Shown here one piece after another: positions 9,327-18,307 of a stretch of DNA of 64,000 nt (position 1 is the stretch's first letter; the number at the start of each line of letters is the position of its first letter). The stretch spans positions 1 through 64,000 of the forward strand of contig PEQN01000001.1 in the NCBI GenBank assembly GCA_002786225.1. The letters are read 5' to 3'. Origin of the DNA: Leptospira sp. GTDB lineage: Bacteria > Spirochaetota > Leptospiria > Leptospirales > Leptospiraceae. Under the pieces are notes generated by a model. The model had not been told where the DNA came from. It did not search any database and saw only the letters and a program-made list of their open reading frames with translations. The position numbers were made by a program, and so were the translations under genes.

Positions 9327-10511
9327 ATGACCATGCAAGAATTTTCCTTTTTTGATTTTTCTATATTGGGCTTCGGTGGATTATTTTGTATAGTCTGGGC
9401 AGCGGGTTTAAGCTTACAATTACCCAATCCAATCAAATGGATAGCAGTATCTTTTGTAGGAACCTCTGGTATTCGTTTGATCTGGGAGGCTTACACTCTT
9501 TCTAATGCAGTTTTTTCTTTTCCTGAAATTTATTCTCTTCCTATTCCATTCTTATATTTTGTTGGTCCTTCTATTTTATTATATTATGAAACACTGAGTG
9601 GGAATAATGTATGGAATTTAAAATATAAACATTTGATCCCTATTGGAATAAGTTTTTTACCTTTATTGTATTGGTTCAGCCTAAGTTCAGAACAAAGAAT
9701 CCTTTTAATCCTATCTATTCTTAATGGAAATTGGGAATTTCCAAATAGTATCTTTATCCTTTGGGTTCTTGGACCCAAGATTTCCATTTTAGTTTATGCT
9801 ATATTTATAGGATCGAGGAAATCTGGAGAAGGAGCTTTAGCTATTTCATTGCTACCTGAAAAAGTTAAGGTCTTTTCCATAACTCTATTGATTTATATTC
9901 TGCTTATGATCCTTACGGATATCATTGGTTATATGTCTGGAAAAAGATACTTATACCAAATCAGTGCTTGGTCTCATTCTTTCGCGGTTATCTATGTTTA
10001 TCTTTATTCGAAGTTAAATCCTTATAGCATGCTAGAAATTTCTGGTGCTATAAAAACAGCTAGGTATTCTCAATCTAAAATAAATCGAATCAATCACCAA
10101 ATAGCACTTGATAAACTTAAGCATCTCATGTCTAATGAAGCCTATTATGCGGATGAGGATCTAAGGTTATCTTCTCTTGCAGAGGCGATGAAAATGAGTC
10201 CTCACCAATTGTCTGAGTTGATCAATGCTCATTTCCAAATGAGTTTTATCCATTTTGTAAATAGTTATAGAATAATAATGGCTTGCAAAATGTTGGAAGA
10301 GGAAGAAAGAACCATCCTCTCCATTGCCTATGCAGTAGGATTTAATTCTAAATCAGCCTTCAATCGTGTCTTTCGAGAATTTATGTCTGATTCTCCCAGC
10401 ACATACAGAAAGAATCCAAGTTTCTTTGAACAAGTAAAAAAACATCTTATCAAAAAGATTCAACCAGAAGGTGCAGATACCTATATAAGAAAGTCTCAAG
10501 TTATAGATTAG
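9327..10511 (+). CDS. Membrane-anchored AraC-family transcriptional regulator
   Basis: The 394-residue protein is built like the one at 2818. About seven hydrophobic segments (residues 8-235) are followed by an AraC DNA-binding domain (about 265-375) with SLAEAMKMSPHQLSELI and the second HTH IAYAVGFNSKSAFNRVFREF. It is a membrane sensor directly linked to transcription. It precedes the acyl-CoA synthetase gene by 57 bp on the same strand, so it may control or be co-expressed with it. The two 7TM-AraC genes of the window differ in sequence and are not a recent duplication. Confidence 0.86.
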   Translation: MTMQEFSFFDFSILGFGGLFCIVWAAGLSLQLPNPIKWIAVSFVGTSGIRLIWEAYTLSNAVFSFPEIYSLPIPFLYFVGPSILLYYETLSGNNVWNLKYKHLIPIGISFLPLLYWFSLSSEQRILLILSILNGNWEFPNSIFILWVLGPKISILVYAIFIGSRKSGEGALAISLLPEKVKVFSITLLIYILLMILTDIIGYMSGKRYLYQISAWSHSFAVIYVYLYSKLNPYSMLEISGAIKTARYSQSKINRINHQIALDKLKHLMSNEAYYADEDLRLSSLAEAMKMSPHQLSELINAHFQMSFIHFVNSYRIIMACKMLEEEERTILSIAYAVGFNSKSAFNRVFREFMSDSPSTYRKNPSFFEQVKKHLIKKIQPEGADTYIRKSQVID

Positions 10512-10568
10512 GACGACATTTCTAAGATCCTTGGCTATAATTCTTCTAAAAGTATTTAGGAGAAAATA

Positions 10569-12440
10569 ATGTTTGAAAATTTAGCTGAGATGTTTTTGGA
10601 GACAAAAAAAAATTATGGAAACAAAAGTGCATTTGCAACTCGAACCAAGGATAAAAAATTTGAAAAGATTTCTTATCATGAATTGTTCGAGCAAGCAGAG
10701 AATCTATCAACCGCGCTCATTGATCTTGGCGTAAGCGCTTGTGACCATGTTGGCATCATAGCAGACAATCGACTAGAATGGATCTTAGCTGATATTGCGG
10801 TAATTTTTGCAGGCGCTGCCGATGTTCCAAGAGGAACAGATGTAACGGATGGAGATATTTGCTACATACTTCCGCATGCTGATGTCAAATTTGTTTTTGT
10901 TGAAAATAGCCAAGTTGCCCAGAAAATAATAAAAAATAAAGATAAACTTCCTAAGCTAACACTCATCCTCATGGACAAAGATTCCATTCCAACGGAAGGT
11001 ATTTTGCATTTATATGATCTAATTGAAAGAGGTAAATCTCTTAGAAAGTTAGGCGATGAACGAGTAAAATCTAGAATTCAAAATATTAAAAAGGATGATT
11101 TGTTTACTTTGATTTATACATCGGGAACCACTGGAGCACCCAAAGGAGTTATGCTAACGCATCACAACGTGATGTCTCTAATCAACCATAATCCTGTAAA
11201 TTTTACAACAGAAGATAGGTTTTTATCAATTCTTCCTGTTTGGCATATATTTGAACGAACATTTGAGATGTTAGGAATTGCGAGAGGAAGTTGCACTTAT
11301 TATACCAACATTCGAAATTTAAAAGAAGACTTACAAATTGTACGTCCTACTTTTCTTGCTTCGGCGCCTAGATTATGGGAAAGCCTCTACCAAGGCATTA
11401 TGGCAAATTTAGATAAAGCTCCCAAAATCAATCAGAGTCTTTTTTTTCTGGCTTATTCCATTTCAAATCACTTCCAATCAGCAATTCGCTTTTTAAAGTT
11501 TCAAGAAATTGACTTAGATGGTAGAAGTATTTTTCACTCAGCCATGATTGGAATTTATAAAATCGCTGTAGTCTTGGTATTATTTTTACCAAACTTTGTT
11601 TTAGATAAACTTGTTTTAAGAAAAATTCGAGAAGCAACAGGTGGTCGTCTGCGAGGAACCCTTTCTGGTGGTGGTGCCTTGCCCAAGCATATCGATGAAT
11701 TTTTCAATTTTATAGGTATTCCAGTTTTTGAAGGCTATGGTTTAACCGAGACAGCTCCTTCGATTGCCGTGAGAACTTTTGAAAAAATGATAATCGGTAC
11801 AGTTGGTCCACTTTATGCCAATACAGAAATCAAACTACTTGATCTGAATACAGGAAAGCAGATTTATCCTGCGAAAAATGGTTTTGGTCGTAAAGGAGAA
11901 ATCCATATTCGAGGACCACAAGTTATGAAAGGATACTACAAAGACCAAGTAGCAACCGAAAAAGTATTGAAAGATGGATGGTTCAACACGGGTGATCTCG
12001 GAATCATGACATACAATAACTGCCTTAAAATTGTGGGTCGTTCCAAAGAAACCATAGTGCTTCTTAGCGGAGAAAATGTAGAACCCAATCCCATAGAAAA
12101 TAAACTTCTCCAATCGGAATTAATTGATCAGTGTATCGTAGTAGGGCAAGATAAAAAATATTTAACCGTACTTATTGTTCCTAACTTAAATAAATTTAAA
12201 AACTATGGTACTAGTTTAGAAATACTAAGTCATGACAAAGATGTGAATAAACAAATTCGAGATGAAATTAAAAAGCTTATCAGCACTGAAAATGGGTTTA
12301 AATCCTTTGAGAAGATCCAAGATTTTCGATTGCTTCCTAAAGCTTTCGAAATGGGCGATGAACTCACCGCAAAACTCAGTGTTAAGCGACATGTGGTAAC
12401 AGAAAAGTATGCTAAATTATTCGAGAGTATGTATATGTAA
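10569..12440 (+). CDS. fadD: Long-chain fatty acid-CoA ligase (AMP-binding)
   Basis: The 623-residue protein is an ANL-superfamily adenylating enzyme. It has the P-loop signature YTSGTTGAPKGVMLTHHN (residue about 185), the FEGYGLTETAP motif, the hinge region GWFNTGDLG and the C-terminal SGENVEPNPIE. It activates fatty acids to acyl-CoA through acyl-AMP in the cytoplasm or at the inner membrane face. Leptospira relies on fatty acids for carbon, so such enzymes are expected. A good RBS (AGGAG, 8 nt upstream) fixes the start. It converges with tmRNA downstream. Confidence 0.9.
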   Translation: MFENLAEMFLETKKNYGNKSAFATRTKDKKFEKISYHELFEQAENLSTALIDLGVSACDHVGIIADNRLEWILADIAVIFAGAADVPRGTDVTDGDICYILPHADVKFVFVENSQVAQKIIKNKDKLPKLTLILMDKDSIPTEGILHLYDLIERGKSLRKLGDERVKSRIQNIKKDDLFTLIYTSGTTGAPKGVMLTHHNVMSLINHNPVNFTTEDRFLSILPVWHIFERTFEMLGIARGSCTYYTNIRNLKEDLQIVRPTFLASAPRLWESLYQGIMANLDKAPKINQSLFFLAYSISNHFQSAIRFLKFQEIDLDGRSIFHSAMIGIYKIAVVLVLFLPNFVLDKLVLRKIREATGGRLRGTLSGGGALPKHIDEFFNFIGIPVFEGYGLTETAPSIAVRTFEKMIIGTVGPLYANTEIKLLDLNTGKQIYPAKNGFGRKGEIHIRGPQVMKGYYKDQVATEKVLKDGWFNTGDLGIMTYNNCLKIVGRSKETIVLLSGENVEPNPIENKLLQSELIDQCIVVGQDKKYLTVLIVPNLNKFKNYGTSLEILSHDKDVNKQIRDEIKKLISTENGFKSFEKIQDFRLLPKAFEMGDELTAKLSVKRHVVTEKYAKLFESMYM

Positions 12441-12493
12441 ATGTGACAAGTAGAATTTCGTTTAGATGGATTCCAATAGCTAGTAAGCATTAC

Positions 12494-12518
12494 GGAAAAA
12501 TGGAGACCCTGGGATTCG
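12494..12518 (-). repeat. Partial duplicate of the tmRNA 3' end (att-like repeat, copy 1)
   Basis: Positions 12494-12518 match 12594-12618 at 24 of 25 bases and lie exactly 100 bp away. The second copy spans the 3' end of tmRNA plus six flanking bases; the first copy is free-standing. The match begins inside the T-loop of the tRNA-like domain and runs past CCA. That is where tyrosine integrases commonly recombine, leaving such a duplicate. No integrase gene is present in the window. Confidence 0.7.
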
Positions 12519-12524
12519 GTCTCC
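12496..12524 (-). terminator. Intrinsic terminator-like hairpin downstream of tmRNA
   Basis: On the minus strand a perfect 7-bp stem (GGAGACC/GGTCTCC, 12502-12508 with 12518-12524) with a 9-nt loop is followed directly by ATTTTT. This is a good Rho-independent terminator shape for transcripts coming from ssrA. One arm and the T-run belong to the duplicated tmRNA end, so the hairpin may have arisen from the duplication. It could also stop tmRNA precursor transcription before fadD is entered antisense. Confidence 0.55.
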
Positions 12525-12593
12525 GTCGACTCAACTTCGTGTTTAGTCAGACTCCGACCCGTCCCGTTCATGCCTTCGAACCTCATGTTCGCA

Positions 12594-12618
12594 GGAAAAA
12601 TGGAGACGCTGGGATTCG
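12594..12618 (-). repeat. tmRNA 3' end (att-like repeat, copy 2)
   Basis: This copy lies in and just beyond the functional tmRNA 3' end. It differs at one base from copy 1 at 12494-12518. Confidence 0.7.
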
Positions 12619-12948
12619 AACCCAGGTCCTATTATTCTCAAAAACAGCCTCTACATGCTTATGTCATTCTGAATTGTCGGGAAGGTGGAACCAATGACCG
12701 GGTATTCCTTCCTTACTCGGATTGATGTTTTCCAATGGACCAACCTGATGAACTTCCATTAGAATCCTTTGAGAGTTGCGAGACTTAGTCCACCAAAGGA
12801 AACAGAGTTAAGTCTCGTAGCAGGTTCTTAAGCTGCTAGGGCTAATTCGTTGTTAGCGGTTATTAAAGTTGAAGGTTATTAAGTAGGACCCTCACCTCTG
12901 CATGCCACTGAATCCAAGTCAACAACAGTCGAAACCAATGTCGTCCCC
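12601..12948 (-). ncRNA. ssrA: Transfer-messenger RNA (tmRNA)
   Basis: On the minus strand the RNA starts GGGGACGACATTGG at 12948 and ends with an encoded CCA at 12601. The last part is a tRNA-like T-arm (GGTTCGAATCC type) and acceptor that pairs with the 5' end. An internal reading frame encodes the tag ANNELALAA. Length is about 348 nt, normal for tmRNA. With SmpB it rescues ribosomes stalled on broken mRNAs and tags the product for proteolysis. It is convergent with fadD. The 3' end carries the repeat described separately. Confidence 0.96.
12828..12857 (-). other. tmRNA tag-peptide reading frame (ANNELALAA, stop)
   Basis: The frame reads GCT AAC AAC GAA TTA GCC CTA GCA GCT TAA on the minus strand, giving a nine-residue degradation tag with the usual hydrophobic -LAA end. 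Confidence 0.93.
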
Positions 12949-13042
12949 GATTTACATAGAATTAGACCATATTTCTGTTTTGGAAGTTCAAATAAAGAAA
13001 AAAAGATTGTTTTGCAAGAAATTTACCAGAAAATGACCCTAC

Positions 13043-15028
13043 ATGGAGACTAATTTCACTCCCTCCAAAATCACGATTCGGGCAAAACTGCTTGGGATCA
13101 TCCTAGCAATTATAGTCTCTGGACTAGCACTTATGATTTTTCTTGCTACCTATTTCTTCAGGGACGATTCTGAAAAGAGGGTTCAAGACAATAACCTCGC
13201 ACTGGTAGATATCATAGGTCAGAAGGTAGAATCTGATCTTAAAGGAATATCTTTTGCCCTGCAAAGCTTTTCCAATCTTCAAATGCAGAATTCCAGTGCT
13301 CAAGTTAAATCCGACCAAGAAAAAGAACTTTTTGCAAACAATCCCAACTTTATATATATGGCGATTCTAAGCTCATCCGGGGAAGATATAACTACAGTTA
13401 AATATTTCATCAATAAAAAGTATATAGAAGACAATGAGATTAAACCAGCATCCTTTCAGTCAGTTAACAAATCCTATGAAGAGAAACTTTTCAAGTCGCT
13501 TAGAGGAGGAACTGTCTTATTCAATGCTAGTCCTGGATTTGTAACACCTATTTTAGGAATGGCTATACCATGGAGGAATGCTGGTAAAAATTATTCCTTA
13601 CTTGTATACATTGACTCAATTGAATTTATTAAAACATTTCAAGGACAAGGAATTAATACCACGTATTTAGTAAATGAAGAAGGTGAAATACTTGCTCACT
13701 TAGATACCAAACTTGTCATTGAAGGTTCGAATTTGTCAAATGTGCCTATCGTTAAATCCATGCTAGAGTCTAAAATTGACAACAGGCAAATTAAATACAA
13801 TGACGAGAAGAATAAAGAAATTTTAGGTTCCTTCAAGAAGCTTTGGAACTATGGACTTGGAATTATTTCTGTAGTGGAAGCGGATTTAGTTTTCGAAGCC
13901 GTTTATAACATCCAAAGAAGAAACTTGATAATGCTTTTCATCATTATCAATATTTCTGTAGTAATTGTTTTTATATTTTCAAGAACCATATCTAATCCAA
14001 TTAAATTATTAGTAGAGGCCACTAAGGAAGTTGAGCAAGGGAATTTCAATGTAACCATTAAACCAGTATCAGGTGATGAAGTTGGAGTTTTGACTCATTC
14101 ATTCCGTTCGATGGCGGAAGGATTAGAAGAAAGGGAAAAAGTAAAAAGCATCTTAGGCTCGATGATTGATCCTACAGTGGTGCAAGAAGCCATGAAAGAT
14201 ATGGCTGCCTTAAAGCGAGGTAAGGAAGATGAAATTACTGCCTTCTTTTCGGATGTTGCTGGTTTCTCTACCATTTCAGAACAGCTAACTTCTGTTGACT
14301 TAGCGAGCTTATTGAATGAATATCTTTCTTCAATGACTATCATACTAAAACAACATGAAGGTGTCTTGGATAAATATATAGGGGATGCAATAGTTGCTAT
14401 CTTCAATGCCCCAGTGCATATTGAAAATCACTCACTCAAGGCAGCAAGAGCTTCCTTGGAGATGGTAAGTAAGTTAGATGAACTACGTAAATATTGGACC
14501 AAGAACAATTTGTATTCTAAAGAAGCCCAAGAAATGGATGCTAGAATAGGTCTGAATACAGGTCCCGCAAAAGTAGGATTCATGGGAACGGATGATCTTG
14601 CTTCCTATACAATGATGGGAGACACAGTTAACTTGGCTGCAAGACTTGAGGCTGCAGGTAAAGATTATGGGGTCAGTATCCTAGTCAGTGAAACGGTTAA
14701 CGAACGAATTGTCTCTGAAATGTTTACGCGCGAATTGGATCTAGTGCGCGTTAAAGGGAAAAATGAACCTGTTAAATTGTATGAATTAATTGATACAAAA
14801 TCTGGTATTGCTAGTAATTTGAAAGAGTGTGCGGCTCTTTATGAGCAAGGGCTAAAGAAGTATCTTTCACGAGATTTTAAAAATGCTATCGTCTTTTTCC
14901 AAGATGCTATAAAAGCTAAGGGAACAAAAGACAAATCTTCTAAAATGTTAATTGAAAGATGTGAATATTTTATAACTGAACAACCACCGAAAGATTGGGA
15001 TGGAGTTTTCACTAGGACGCATAAATGA
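13043..15028 (+). CDS. Membrane class III nucleotide cyclase with sensor and HAMP domains
   Basis: The 661-residue protein has a TM segment near residues 13-34, a large periplasmic Cache-like sensor (about 36-290), a second TM (about 292-314), and a HAMP linker. The class III cyclase domain follows (about 385-570). Metal-binding aspartates are in FFSDVAGFS (about 401) and KYIGDA (about 443). The YTMMGDTVNLAARLE segment keeps Asn and Arg but has Thr at the purine-selecting position, as in bacterial subclass IIIb. A TPR-like C-terminus (about 590-640) ends it. It overlaps the FecR-like gene by 4 nt (ATGA). Probably makes cAMP; not proven. Confidence 0.88.
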   Translation: METNFTPSKITIRAKLLGIILAIIVSGLALMIFLATYFFRDDSEKRVQDNNLALVDIIGQKVESDLKGISFALQSFSNLQMQNSSAQVKSDQEKELFANNPNFIYMAILSSSGEDITTVKYFINKKYIEDNEIKPASFQSVNKSYEEKLFKSLRGGTVLFNASPGFVTPILGMAIPWRNAGKNYSLLVYIDSIEFIKTFQGQGINTTYLVNEEGEILAHLDTKLVIEGSNLSNVPIVKSMLESKIDNRQIKYNDEKNKEILGSFKKLWNYGLGIISVVEADLVFEAVYNIQRRNLIMLFIIINISVVIVFIFSRTISNPIKLLVEATKEVEQGNFNVTIKPVSGDEVGVLTHSFRSMAEGLEEREKVKSILGSMIDPTVVQEAMKDMAALKRGKEDEITAFFSDVAGFSTISEQLTSVDLASLLNEYLSSMTIILKQHEGVLDKYIGDAIVAIFNAPVHIENHSLKAARASLEMVSKLDELRKYWTKNNLYSKEAQEMDARIGLNTGPAKVGFMGTDDLASYTMMGDTVNLAARLEAAGKDYGVSILVSETVNERIVSEMFTRELDLVRVKGKNEPVKLYELIDTKSGIASNLKECAALYEQGLKKYLSRDFKNAIVFFQDAIKAKGTKDKSSKMLIERCEYFITEQPPKDWDGVFTRTHK

Positions 15029-17148
15029 CAGCCTTTCAAACTAAAATTGATGCTGTAGTCTCCTGGAAACTTTGGGAGAAACTATTTTTAGCATTTGAAC
15101 TCTTTTTGATACCTATCTTGTTCCTAATTTTATTTTTTGATTTCCAAAGAAGGTTAGATGCTGGTGGAAGAGAACAAATCGGCATAATCTCTTTCAAACA
15201 AAAAACTGTCCAAAGAAAATATGGTGATAGGGTTGTATGGGAAGGAATGGAAGCAAGTTTTCCATTATACAATCGCGACTCCATTCGAACTGGAGATTTG
15301 TCGGATGCAGAAATAACTTTAACTGATGGCACCAAACTTGAAATAGATGAAAATTCCCTCATAGTTCTAAATATAACTAAAGAAGAAAAAGAAATTGATT
15401 TTGCTTATGGAACTTTATCAGCAAATAGTTCCTCGAATGATTCAGGTGAGGCGATCAAAATTAAATCAGGTGAAACTGTTGTTGCTCTTGATAAATCAGA
15501 TGTTAGCTTAAAACAAAATGAAGACAAATCATTGATTCTTGATGTAAAATCAGGAGTTGCAAGCTTATTTCAAAATGGTAAAGAAAATCTAATCAATAAT
15601 GGAGAAAAAGCTGTCCTTAGCGACCAAGAAACAAAAATAACAAAGAATCCACTTAAAGTAATTTCTCCATCTTCCAATCTTAAATTAGCTTCTGCGAATG
15701 CTATTGCTGATGTAGAATTTGCTTTTGAAGGTTTGGAATCAGCAGATAAGAATTTTCTTGAAATTTATAAAGATAGAAAGTTTACTCAAATATTTAAGAA
15801 AAGATCCATCTCTTCTAATAAATTAACAGAATCATTTCCTGAGGGAACCTACTATTGGAGAACTTCTTCGAATGGGAATGTGGGCTCATCTGGTAAAATT
15901 TCAAACCTACAGATTAAATCTGCTCAACTCGTAAGTCCGAACAATAATAAAAAATACTTTGCTACCAAAGAACAAACATTAGTTGCCTTTTCTTGGGTTT
16001 CTCAAAATGAATTTAACCAATCCATAGTAGAAGTCTCTTCAGATCCAGAATTTTCTAAATTAGTTTCAGAAAGAGGCACCTTAGGTAAATCAATCTCCAT
16101 GGAATTGCCACAAGGCAATTATTTTTGGAGAGTAAAATCAATTATAAATTCCAGTTCGAATCCAATTTATTCAGCTGTTCAAAGATTCGAAATCACAAAT
16201 GATGAACCGAGTAAGGCACCTAACTTACTTTATCCTAAGCCAAATGACTCTATCCCAGAAACGGTCGCTAACATCAATGGACTAAAATTTATATGGACAG
16301 AAATAAAAGGCTATAAGCATTATAATTTGGAAATAGCAAATAATGCAAATTTCAAAGAACCAAAAATTTTCAATTCTATAGTTTCAACATCGTTCCAATT
16401 CAAAGATAAAATATCCTCAGGAAATTATTTCTGGCGCATCACAGGGATTACACCATCTGGAAAATCAGGTGATCCTTCTAAACCGAATTCCTTTTCCATC
16501 AAAGCCCTGGAAGGAAATATCTTTTCTCTGCAAGCAGTAAGTTCGATTTCTAAGATAAAAATGCAAAAGGAAGGACTGCTACTGAAGTGGAAAAAACTTC
16601 CCATACAAGGCAATTACAAGGTTGAAATTGGGAAGGATTCCGAATTTAAAGATGTAGTAAAAACTTTAACAACTAGCATCAGTCAGGTCTCCTTCAATGA
16701 CATACAAATAGGAACTTTCTTCTGGAGAGTTTCGTTGACTGATGAATCTGGAAATTCTTCTTATGTATCTGAATCAAGATCCATATCTATTTTCGATTCA
16801 TCAGGACCTATCTATCCCCAGAAGGATCAAGTTATCAATATGTCAAATAAAGAGAACATCGTTTTCTCATGGAGCGCTCAAGCAAATATAAAAAATTATA
16901 CCATCCAAATTTACCAATTAATAGGTGCTCAAAAAATACTTTTGCTTCAAAAATCAACGAATACTAATTCATTTATAATGGATGAGTTATCATTGTTAGA
17001 CGAAGGAAAATTCAATTGGCAGATCTTAGTTGAGAATCCTTCAACTAGCGAAAAGACAGTTGAATTTTCTTCCAATTTTTCAATAAGTTTAGACAAGCTA
17101 CCAGAGAAAATTGAATTGCTAACCCCCAAGGTTCAGTATGCGGACTAA
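15025..17148 (+). CDS. FecR-like protein with repeated beta-sandwich domains
   Basis: The 707-residue protein has one N-terminal TM (about residues 18-40) and then a FecR-type domain (about 60-200: RDSIRTGDLSDAEITLTDGT and DVKSGVASLFQNG). Four or more FnIII-like repeats follow, each carrying a GNYFWRV/GTYYWRT/GTFFWRV signature. It is predicted to be periplasmic and anchored by the TM. It lacks any visible partner sigma factor. Its 4-nt overlap with the cyclase gene argues for coupled translation and a shared pathway. FecR domains transmit envelope signals elsewhere; here the receiver may be the cyclase (inference). Confidence 0.82.
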   Translation: MTAFQTKIDAVVSWKLWEKLFLAFELFLIPILFLILFFDFQRRLDAGGREQIGIISFKQKTVQRKYGDRVVWEGMEASFPLYNRDSIRTGDLSDAEITLTDGTKLEIDENSLIVLNITKEEKEIDFAYGTLSANSSSNDSGEAIKIKSGETVVALDKSDVSLKQNEDKSLILDVKSGVASLFQNGKENLINNGEKAVLSDQETKITKNPLKVISPSSNLKLASANAIADVEFAFEGLESADKNFLEIYKDRKFTQIFKKRSISSNKLTESFPEGTYYWRTSSNGNVGSSGKISNLQIKSAQLVSPNNNKKYFATKEQTLVAFSWVSQNEFNQSIVEVSSDPEFSKLVSERGTLGKSISMELPQGNYFWRVKSIINSSSNPIYSAVQRFEITNDEPSKAPNLLYPKPNDSIPETVANINGLKFIWTEIKGYKHYNLEIANNANFKEPKIFNSIVSTSFQFKDKISSGNYFWRITGITPSGKSGDPSKPNSFSIKALEGNIFSLQAVSSISKIKMQKEGLLLKWKKLPIQGNYKVEIGKDSEFKDVVKTLTTSISQVSFNDIQIGTFFWRVSLTDESGNSSYVSESRSISIFDSSGPIYPQKDQVINMSNKENIVFSWSAQANIKNYTIQIYQLIGAQKILLLQKSTNTNSFIMDELSLLDEGKFNWQILVENPSTSEKTVEFSSNFSISLDKLPEKIELLTPKVQYAD

Positions 17149-18301
17149 AAATTTGAAGTTACCGTATATTTTTATATTCGCGTTTTTAGCAATTTCTTCA
17201 ATTGCGAATTCAATTTATGCTCAGTCTGATAATCAAGGACAGATAATAAAATGGAAAGCTATTAACGGAATAACATTTTATAAATTTGAATTAGAAGACT
17301 CAACAGGAAAGAGTTTAGTTTCTGAAAATGTAGATAAAAATTATTATGAAATTAAATTAGAAGTTGGTAAATATAGATTTAGAATATCTGCATTAAATAA
17401 ATTTAATAAAATTGGGCGCATATATAATTGGCAGACACTTGAAGTGAAACCAGTGCAACCTCCTGTGATTAAGGAAAGTCCTGCTGTTTTTAATCCCAAA
17501 GAATCAGGAAACACTCTAGAGATCAAAGGTGAATATTTACATAGAGGAACAACTGTTATATTAAAAACTCCATCAGGTAAGACTATCCAGGCTAAAAAGG
17601 AAGTATTGCCAGATGGATCTGGAATTAAGATTATCATGCCTGAAAATCTTGAAGAAGGAAATTATTCACTTAGCATCCAGAATTCTATAGGTAAACCTAT
17701 TGAACAAAAGGTTCAATTAAATTCTAATGTGCCAACTCAAATTTCTAAGGTTGAAGTTAAAAGTGATTCAGAGGATTCATATTTAACAAACAATAATAGT
17801 GATAATCCTTTCATTAATTCTAGTAGAAATAAAAAAACTAAATTTGTTGTTCCAATGCTTTGGAGATCTGCTTTAGTTCCAGGTTGGGGCCATGAATATG
17901 CTGGAAAACGTAACATAGCTTCAATGTATTTCTATTCCTCAATTGTTACTGGTTTGTATGCATTAAATCGTTACGCAGTCTATAATAAAAATCGAGATGA
18001 TTATGAAGAAGCATCTCGAAATTACTTGATAACAACTTTATCAGGTAACTCTTCTTTGGGGAATGCCATATTTTTTGAACAAGATATTTCATCTAAGTAC
18101 AATACTACGCTAAATTCAAGATCGCAATTTAATTATTCTGCACAAGCTTTTAGCATTATTTATCTTACATCTCTTATTCATGCTATAATCAATGGGACAC
18201 AATTGGAAGGAAGCCAAACATTTCAATTAAATAGTACTCCCGAATATTTTAATAATGAAATGGGTACAAAATATACTGTAATTTATAATTTTATCTACTA
18301 G
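17138..18301 (+). CDS. Exported protein with IPT-like domain and C-terminal membrane region
   Basis: The 387-residue protein starts with a signal peptide ending near SIYAQ. It continues with a short beta-rich segment and an IPT/TIG-like fold (about residues 110-190: EIKGEYLHRGTTVILKTPSG, IQNSIGKP). The C-terminal part contains LVPGWGHEYAGKRNIASMYF and hydrophobic helices, resembling the DUF5683-type proteins that I recall from Leptospira and Bacteroidetes. It overlaps the preceding gene by 11 nt and is followed closely by the first DUF4139 gene. Function unknown; envelope location likely. Confidence 0.68.
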   Translation: MRTKNLKLPYIFIFAFLAISSIANSIYAQSDNQGQIIKWKAINGITFYKFELEDSTGKSLVSENVDKNYYEIKLEVGKYRFRISALNKFNKIGRIYNWQTLEVKPVQPPVIKESPAVFNPKESGNTLEIKGEYLHRGTTVILKTPSGKTIQAKKEVLPDGSGIKIIMPENLEEGNYSLSIQNSIGKPIEQKVQLNSNVPTQISKVEVKSDSEDSYLTNNNSDNPFINSSRNKKTKFVVPMLWRSALVPGWGHEYAGKRNIASMYFYSSIVTGLYALNRYAVYNKNRDDYEEASRNYLITTLSGNSSLGNAIFFEQDISSKYNTTLNSRSQFNYSAQAFSIIYLTSLIHAIINGTQLEGSQTFQLNSTPEYFNNEMGTKYTVIYNFIY

Positions 18302-18307
18302 GAGCAA

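Noticed and set aside
12230..12586. Minus-strand open frame of 118 codons over the fadD end
   Set aside because: Antisense to the conserved C-terminus of the acyl-CoA synthetase; no independent support.
12443..12697. Plus-strand open frame of 84 codons over the tmRNA 3' region
   Set aside because: It lies antisense to tmRNA, contains its terminal repeat and hairpin, and has no RBS or recognisable protein.
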